DNA from: Carposina sasakii
Lineage: Eukaryota > Arthropoda > Insecta > Lepidoptera > Carposinidae
Assembly (NCBI GenBank): GCA_014607495.2
Contig: CP053169.1
Coordinates: forward strand, 3,968,001-4,032,000
DNA: 64,000 nucleotides
Direction: 5' to 3'
Shown here: positions 56,908-64,000 of the stretch, in pieces
How positions within the stretch are numbered: position 1 is the stretch's first letter
How the letters are laid out: each line of letters begins with the position of its first letter
Program-made: the position numbers and the translations under genes
Notes under the pieces: generated by a model
What the model was told of the DNA's origin: nothing
Database searches by the model: none
What the model saw: the letters and a program-made list of their open reading frames with translations, nothing else

Positions 56908-57115
56908 ACGGCTGTGCTCCCGGTAACCAGAACTGCATGATCATAATGATCCCACAGCCTCGTTCAGCATAGCGGGGAACGATGTAAATGATTAGTGACG
57001 AGTTGACAGCTTATCGCCTGAGAGGATGCTCGATTCCTTTAATCGACTCTTACGACATGCGCAGAAGGAGATGCAGCATGTATTCTAACGAAGCCCCGCT
57101 TCAGCACAGGTTTTG
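56908..57115. repeat. ACGGCTGTGCT repeat
   Basis: 'acatacacggctgtgctccc', 'cgactcttacgacatgcgca', 'gaagccccgcttcagcacag'. It abuts the preceding MITE. Confidence 0.5.
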
Positions 57116-57626
57116 CTAAGAATAACTCTCACTTAATATATTGCATGATGGCTACCGATTTTCGAGGAAGGTAAACCTACATACTATTTTACAAACATCT
57201 AATAATAAGTTTGGCATTGCTACCGCTTAAACTTAGTTTGATAACCCTCGCAATAGTGTATCAATTCCAATCTTAAACTGTCTCCGTTAATTAAGAGGTA
57301 TCTTCCAGAATAAGGACGCAAAACGTGCCCTGAAGCCGAGAGGACATTTGAATTCATAGTTATCCTCCGCCCTCCTCCCTCCCTCTTCGCAAACAGAAGA
57401 CCCTCAGTTTAATTATACCTAGATTATCTTCATGTCGCTTTTGTAACTGATCGTCGTAGTTTTTTTACGTATTGCACAAGTTAGGAGAGGGAAAATTCCA
57501 TTGAATAGATCTTATTTCGATGGGAAAATGAATATTTGCAGAAACTTATAAGATCTGAGTAGTGCTAACTGTAGAGAAAATCTGGAATCAAATTATCGCT
57601 GCATTAAACCTTAATCTTCATTTTTA

Positions 57627-57970
57627 GGGTTCCGTACCTCGAAAGGTAAAAACGGAACCCTTATAGGATCACTTCCGTCCGTCCGTCCGTCTGTCTGTCT
57701 CTCTGACTGTCAAGACCCTTCTTCTCAGGAACGCGTCGAGGTATGAAGCTGAAATTAATATCAGTTACTCAGGTCTACTGTCCCTTGGAGCTGTGAAAAA
57801 ATCAAACTTCTGAGCCAACGCAATCGAAAGATACAGCCGTTTATGCCGCAAATTTCCGCAAATTTTCGACTTTCGCAAGAAAATCAAAACCTACTTTGAA
57901 ATTTGGTACGAAGCAACATCATATAGCTCAGATAAAGGAAAAATTGCGAAAACCGTTTTTTTTTTTTGTT
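57627..57970 (+). repeat. GGGTTCCGTACC repeat, left part
   Basis: 'agggttccgtacctcgaaag', 'aaaaacggaaccctta', a (CCGT)n/(CTGT)n run at 57677-57712, and 'catcatatagctcagataaa'. I know this as one of the commonest lepidopteran repeats. It resumes at 61431. Confidence 0.8.
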
Positions 57971-57974
57971 ATAT

Positions 57975-59090
57975 TGTAACGTTGTGCTTTTTAAAAGCCA
58001 ACGTTCCTGTTGTATTTATTTATGTAGTTTATAATATTTTATATCTACGTAATATATAGTAAGTATATTCCCCTTTTTGGCAACATTCCTCGCATTGCGA
58101 ACGACATTCACGGCACTGAGACCGGTCGCTCGCTGCGCTGCCCCCTTCCTTCCCCACTGCAGGATCCGAGCTCGGAGAAGGCGCACGCGCAAACGCCGTG
58201 CGCCCGTGACCCTCTGCGACACGTCGGCCTGTAGTCATTCCATTATTTTATTTTACATATATATGTAATTACATTTATAATTATATTCAGTGCAGTGGCT
58301 CCCAAATTATTGGGTAAGTGTGAACGAAATATTTACTTTAACTTGTAGGTAATCTACGTCCCTTTTAGATTTTATTATTACACCATAGCTTAGCCTATAG
58401 GTATTTTATTTTGCTGTTTTTGTTAATACAATCATTGATTTCAATTTATTACTTCTAAATTCTTTTTCCCATTAATTACTGCACGGCTAGCCTTTTGTGA
58501 GCCGTTGCGTAATATTTATTACCTACCTTCAATTGAAATTATAAAAATGTACTTTGCACTTCTTGCTTAGTTACTTTATATTTTCTATATTTAGGTTCTT
58601 GTTATTTGTGTAAATCCGCTACTGGTTTCTTGCACCGCCACACACACAAGCGTGTACTTGCTTTGCTTCCGGCTTTGTGGCGATGCACGAAACCAGGCTG
58701 GAATGGCATCTCACATTCCTTCTGGATTTCCAGGAGCCACTTCACCCCTACAACAATGCCGCACTACCTGGCTCACTTGAATGGACGTCCACATCTACCC
58801 TAACATCTGGAGACGATGACCATTTCCAGACCTGGCAGGGACCGACGCCACCGCATCACCGGACAGGGTAGTACATGTCCGCAGCAATCTGAACATACGT
58901 CCGCAGAAACTGACCAATGTGTAGGCTCACTTCCCACGGCCCTGATATTGTTTATCTCGTGCTCAATTTAGTTTTTATTAATCTATCATCTTTTAACGGC
59001 GCCCAATTTATTTATTAACTAACTACGTTGTTTTTATATTTACGTAATTAAATCTTTTCATTCATTCAAGCCATTTTTCACAACGCGACA
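57975..59090 (+). repeat. 5' LTR (1,116 bp)
   Basis: Position for position, 57975 to about 58935 matches 60201 to about 61161 without indels and with about two substitutions (near 58870 and 58930). After that the two LTRs diverge. Confidence 0.85.
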
Positions 59091-59091
59091 T

Positions 59092-59107
59092 TGGCGCCTC
59101 AACTTGG
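59092..59107 (+). promoter_or_regulatory. Primer-binding site
   Basis: TGGCGCCTCAACTTGG, one base after the LTR. The first seven bases complement a GGCGCCA tRNA 3' end, as in tRNA-Lys; the rest is uncertain. Confidence 0.6.
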
Positions 59108-60189
59108 TTTTTTTTGGTCAGTTTCTGTGTATTTTCGGATTGTTGTGAGCTTAGTGTTGTGTGAGCGTTTTTGTACAGTTTTGTTTTTATTAGCAGCTGA
59201 GGTGTAGTGTGTTAATTGTTATATTTATTTTTTTTTGATAAATTTCATATTGTCATTTTTTCATTTTTATTACGCACATTGCACATCAGTTGTTTTAAAT
59301 TCGTTTCTTTTGTTTTTTGTTCAGCTTTTGTTTTAACTTAACTTCATTAATGTTTTTACTTTTAAAGTACTTGCAAAAACATTTCTCTTTTAGTTTGTTT
59401 TTTTGTAACAGAGCGGATTAGGTTATTTCGTTCTCATTTACCCAACCACTTTTCTTATTTAAATTCATTCTTATTTTTTTTTCTACTCACCGTCTTCCAC
59501 GGCATTTTGAGTTTTCATTCCTTAATATCTACCGTCACCACGGCATTATAGATATTATTTATTTTATTATCCTACCGTCTTCTACGGTTAGTTTTTACGT
59601 TTATTTAATGTGTATATTAAATATATACCTACCCTCATATTTTGCACATTATTTTATGTATTTATTTTATTTCTGGTATCTATTGGTCTGGCCTTAGTAT
59701 CCATTAAGGAGCGGGTAACGACTCCAGTTTCAAAAATAAGCCTTCGTTAGAGCGGCGGTTAGCGACTCTTAAGATAAGCCTTACGCTACGAGCGGTTGAT
59801 AACTCGTAAAATAAGCCCTTATCGATAGTGGATTTCTAGCTTTGCTACGATACAATATTTACTAGTATTATATTTATACCTCTTGTTAACCAGGCTGTTT
59901 CCTCCACCTATAGACATACCTATGACGAGTCACCAGGTCACTATATACCGGGTAACTCTTCTGTCTTTACAGCGTAGGTCTGTAGATTTCTATCGGCGTG
60001 TACATATGCAGATGATGTAATGAAAGAGTATGAACATAGAATGAGTGATAATGAAAGGGTTTTTGAAAGTATTGCTAGATTTGATGAATAAATGGTACGT
60101 GTCGTTAGAAAATCAACAAGTGTCTGTAGCTCTGGAGATGTACAGTAAGCTGGATTTTGCTTATTTAGGTAAGCAAAATCCTGCCGTTC

Positions 60190-60198
60190 GAGGGGGGA
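60190..60198 (+). promoter_or_regulatory. Polypurine tract
   Basis: GAGGGGGGA just before the 3' LTR, the expected primer for plus-strand DNA synthesis. Confidence 0.7.
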
Positions 60199-60200
60199 TA

Positions 60201-61426
60201 TGTAACGTTGTGCTTTTTAAAAGCCAACGTTCCTGTTGTATTTATTTATGTAGTTTATAATATTTTATATCTACGTAATATATAGTAAGTATATTCCCCT
60301 TTTTGGCAACATTCCTCGCATTGCGAACGACATTCACGGCACTGAGACCGGTCGCTCGCTGCGCTGCCCCCTTCCTTCCCCACTGCAGGATCCGAGCTCG
60401 GAGAAGGCGCACGCGCAAACGCCGTGCGCCCGTGACCCTCTGCGACACGTCGGCCTGTAGTCATTCCATTATTTTATTTTACATATATATGTAATTACAT
60501 TTATAATTATATTCAGTGCAGTGGCTCCCAAATTATTGGGTAAGTGTGAACGAAATATTTACTTTAACTTGTAGGTAATCTACGTCCCTTTTAGATTTTA
60601 TTATTACACCATAGCTTAGCCTATAGGTATTTTATTTTGCTGTTTTTGTTAATACAATCATTGATTTCAATTTATTACTTCTAAATTCTTTTTCCCATTA
60701 ATTACTGCACGGCTAGCCTTTTGTGAGCCGTTGCGTAATATTTATTACCTACCTTCAATTGAAATTATAAAAATGTACTTTGCACTTCTTGCTTAGTTAC
60801 TTTATATTTTCTATATTTAGGTTCTTGTTATTTGTGTAAATCCGCTACTGGTTTCTTGCACCGCCACACACACAAGCGTGTACTTGCTTTGCTTCCGGCT
60901 TTGTGGCGATGCACGAAACCAGGCTGGAATGGCATCTCACATTCCTTCTGGATTTCCAGGAGCCACTTCACCCCTACAACAATGCCGCACTACCTGGCTC
61001 ACTTGAATGGACGTCCACATCTACCCTAACATCTGGAGACGATGACCATTTCCAGACCTGGCAGGGACCGACGCCACCGCATCACCGGACAGGGCAGTAC
61101 ATGTCCGCAGCAATCTGAACATACGTCCGCAGAAACTGACCAATGTGTAGGCTCGCTTCCCACGGCCCTGATATAATTTTTCTCGTGCTCAATTTAGTTT
61201 TTTTTTTATCATCTTTTAACGGCGCCCAATTTTAATTATTTAATTACCCACATTGTTTTTATCTTTAATATTTTTAATAAATCTTGGTAAATTAATTGTT
61301 TCTTAAGTTATTTACCTCCTATAGTTTCAATTAGGTAGGTACTTTGAATAACTTAGATCTTATATCTAGCCTTTGCTCGTAGTGGAATAGCTTGACATCC
61401 TCAAGCCATTTTTTCACAACGCGACA
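60201..61426 (+). repeat. 3' LTR (1,226 bp)
   Basis: It is 110 bp longer than the 5' LTR because the last ~270 bp differ: an extra segment around 61280-61400 ('tttacctcctatagtttcaa') has no counterpart in the 5' LTR. The terminal ~30 bp agree again. Confidence 0.85.
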
Positions 61427-61430
61427 ATAT

Positions 61431-61492
61431 CATATAATAAAACAGTTTGTACGGAACCCTCGGTGCGCGAGTCTGACTCGCACTTGGCCGGT
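61431..61492 (+). repeat. GGGTTCCGTACC repeat, right part
   Basis: 'aaaacagtttgtacggaacc', 'cggtgcgcgagtctgactcg' and 'cacttggccggttttt', the standard end of the repeat begun at 57627. Confidence 0.8.
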
Positions 61493-63916
61493 TTTTGGAA
61501 ATATCTGTTATATACGGGAATGGTATAGAATCTTCAATTTAAAGACTCCTTAATGATCTTACCGTTCTAGCTACCCCATTCTGGAACACAGCTGGGATCT
61601 ATGTATGTATTTTATCCCAGGAAACTAGCTAACAGAAAAACAATTGACGTTCCTTATCGTCCACTAGCGATTAGACATGATCACTTTATCTATTCCGTAG
61701 ATTTATTTCCTATCTTACAATAGCAAAAATACATAAATATAGTGATAATTATACAACCATTGAAATAACAAATTCGAATGTTATACGAATTTAATAAGCA
61801 ATGGGCGATAATTATAAAATCTTAACTTTCGCATCGATTTTGCAAGATACGTAGGTAAAAGCCGGTTTGCAACGTATACAACAAATTAATTTCTTATCTG
61901 AATATCTAGCATCAAAAATCAATTTACTACCTATTACACTTCAAATAACAAGAAAATTATCTCATAAAGTACACAATTTATTTGTAAAACTTTACAGATT
62001 TTCATTAAGAATAACTTGAGTTGAGGAAAGTGGCCACTTAAGAAGCGTTTTAAGGTGGCCTTTGACAGACGTTAGTTCCTAAACACCACTTGACGTCTAT
62101 TAACGTCCTGCCTATCGTAAACGACTGCCTAATACACTAGGTAGCCGAGCTATAAATACTAAGTGGATGGACACACTGCGATGTAAAAATGCGACTTGTT
62201 TTAAAAACACTTATAGGAAATATGTAGCATAATTGACTGTTGCGTCAGGTGTATTATATTCTAGTTAGTATGTAAAATCTAAGTAGACTTAACAATTTGG
62301 AGTAAAGATCTGATTCTTACTTAACTTCCAAAATAGTTCTAAGTTCTTATGCTTTATTGTACACAGTAAAGTTTTCACAAATAAAGTTTATGACAAGGAA
62401 GATGTACAAAGGCGTACTTATATCTTAGAGAGATTTCTTCCAGCAAACCAATCGTGAAAGAGAAATAAACATAAAAAGAAGGTATGTGTGCATACAAACA
62501 GAACAATAAACTAATTAATTAAATAAATGAAAATACATTAACCTTAATAAACAAAAATAGACTACCTACATAAATATAAATACCTAAATAAAACACATAA
62601 ACATAGTTTTTTTTATATAAATATTATTATCACAGCCTATTTATACATGTACATTCAATCTTGCAATTTCAATAGCACTGCCTGCCTTTTACCTCGGACT
62701 CTAGTTTGCAACATTTCAGTTGTTATTTCAGTCGTGTTTAGACCACCGTAGTGTATTCATACAATGACGATAACTTCTTAAAAGGATTAAAAGACTTATT
62801 TGTCGCGTAATCTATGTTTGACGTGATATACTTCTTCTACAGTTAAGGATTCTACTTCATCGTGGGTAGTAACCCGATAAAGTGTGGTTAAAACTCTTTA
62901 TCCCCCTTCAAAGTTAACAGTAAAATAAACCAGAAAATTACTTCCAAATCCTTAACAAGCTCATTTTGTTATAACAAATCCATTGTAGGTACCCCTATAT
63001 TCTATAAGTACAACGCTCATAATTATATCGGCGTATTTTTACCGGATTTCGCCCAAAAATTGTAACAATGGAAACCTAATATTGACGTCAAAAATCACTG
63101 TAATTTTGTCACAAAGTTCCGCCTCCCATCATGCGAAGTAATCAGGACATCGTGCCTCTGTTTCCGATCCGGTTTAGACTGGTTTATACTATAACATTTG
63201 AGCACAGATTATCCAATCAGTTAAGATAAGGGACACGCTTTTTTACCAGACGCCATTTTGTTTTAGCTTTAAGCGCCAAATTCTCGCAAAGTTACAACCT
63301 AACTTTTGTATGTGCGAATAAAGTTGCTTTTAAGTTTTGTAGGTTAGGGAATTGGTTTGTAAAGCTGAGTGTGCACTGGTTGTCGTGTGCAGAAGTACAC
63401 GTGACGGCCACGTGACTGAGATTAGGCGGTGCATTCATGTCGTAGGCACAAAGCATGAGGCTAGGTTACATACACAAACGAACTACTGCAAGTACACTAT
63501 CACAGTTCTATGCACCCCACAAACCATTTTAATCAAAAGGTATACGGCTTTGTTTCCTATGAATTCGTTTTTGAAGGGTGTAGTTATTGGTACGTTTGAG
63601 GGGTAGAAGCTGATGTGGCTAAAACGTCAATTGTGTACGGTTTAGGGGTTTAAATTCGCTAAGATCGGTTGGATTTGAATTATAAAATGGCGAGACTTTG
63701 ACGCTATTTGCATATCTCACGGGTCCGGACATGTGACACCGGCTTTATATTTTAACGATAATTAATTTATGTGATTAAAAGTTTTTTTTATAGTGTATAA
63801 TCTACTTTCAATAGGTCCTTGAATGTTACTAATAATACAAATGCATTAATATTAATCAATAGTTTTGTCTTAAAAGTTTAATTCTTCTATAGTACCTACT
63901 TACTAATTATATCCCA
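61493..63916. other. Intergenic sequence; possible promoter area near 63.1-63.3 kb
   Basis: No long frame with support. Around 63080-63290 there are GACGTCA, ATCCAATCAG and CGCCATTTTG motifs that could mark a TATA-less start site on plus; weak evidence only. Confidence 0.25.
62693..62714 (-). CDS. Possible first exon of the minus-strand gene
   Basis: On minus, ATG opens MLQTRVR and leaves G before GTAAAAGG. That base completes GAA with the exon at 55736, giving a 124-residue protein if no exon lies between. Only 22 bp long, so this could be chance. Confidence 0.25.
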
Positions 63917-64000
63917 GCGTGACTATGGGCAAATACCCCCCATGGCAGTCTTGTAGCGTGCCCTGGGGCATGCCTACATCCCGCAGTGGCCTGCAATAGG
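63917..64000 (+). repeat. CAGTCCACTG repeat, cut by the window end
   Basis: 'cagcgtgactatgggcaaat', 'cccatggcagtcttgtagcg', 'cagtggcctgcaatagg'. Only the 3' third of the repeat is present. Confidence 0.7.

Larger units (their letters stand above)
57975..61426 (+). mobile_element. Non-autonomous LTR retrotransposon, ATAT duplication
   Basis: Two direct LTRs (57975-59090, 60201-61426) start TGTAACGTTGTGC and end ACAACGCGACA. ATAT flanks both sides (57971-57974, 61427-61430). A primer-binding site (TGGCGCC...) follows the 5' LTR and a polypurine tract (GAGGGGGGA) precedes the 3' LTR. The internal region is only 1.11 kb, T-rich, with no gag-pol frame, so the element depends on a partner. A short frame near 59980-60066 contains YADDVMKEYEH; whether this is an RT scrap is uncertain. 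Removing the element restores the GGGTTCCGTACC repeat. Confidence 0.85.

Noticed and set aside
58016..58871. Open frames on both strands that recur exactly 2,226 bp downstream
   Set aside because: They recur because they lie in the two LTRs; overlapping frames on both strands point to GC-rich composition, not coding.

Overview
The window looks like a piece of a lepidopteran (moth or butterfly) nuclear chromosome. It is AT-rich, intron-bearing and dominated by interspersed repeats of kinds common in Lepidoptera: tRNA-derived SINEs, fold-back MITEs ending in TACAGGGTG, the GGGTTCCGTACC repeat, and repeats carrying 'cccgcgactccatccgcg' or 'cagtccactgctggac'. There are no operons, ribosome-binding sites or CRISPR arrays. 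The assignment rests on remembered repeat types and on gene structure, not on a database search.

Layout. (1) 586-3014 is an apparently complete DNA transposon with 31-bp terminal inverted repeats, subterminal copies of the same motif, a 4-bp ATTT target duplication and an intact ~595-aa RNase H-like transposase. (2) 3703-6510 is a nest: a common repeat split by a 2.55-kb CACTA/Tc1-like element (termini CACTGAAAAAA), itself carrying a 265-bp fold-back MITE. (3) 6.9-27 kb is mostly intergenic. It holds four copies of a repeat with a tRNA-like module inside it, several ACAGGATG MITEs, and fragments of two or three non-LTR retrotransposons (one reverse transcriptase on + at 15.4-16.6 kb, one on - at 17.9-18.8 kb). 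(4) 27,728-35,751 is a host gene on +: four exons with matching phases encode a 233-aa protein with a signal peptide. Its introns are packed with MITEs, SINEs, a tandem-repeat element and a Mutator-like MITE with a 9-bp target duplication. (5) 35.8-52 kb is repeats and unassigned sequence, with one possible decayed exon near 43.7 kb. (6) 52,073-55,736 contains two exons of a gene on - whose splice phases fit each other; a small first exon at 62.7 kb is possible. (7) 57,971-61,430 is a non-autonomous LTR retrotransposon (TG...CA ends, ATAT duplication, primer-binding site, polypurine tract) inserted in a GGGTTCCGTACC repeat. Its two LTRs are nearly identical over the first ~960 bp and then differ sharply.

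Only two host genes are supported: the secreted-protein gene on + and the gene on -. I could not name either. Everything else is mobile DNA, and several insertions have empty sites that can be reconstructed from the interrupted repeat.
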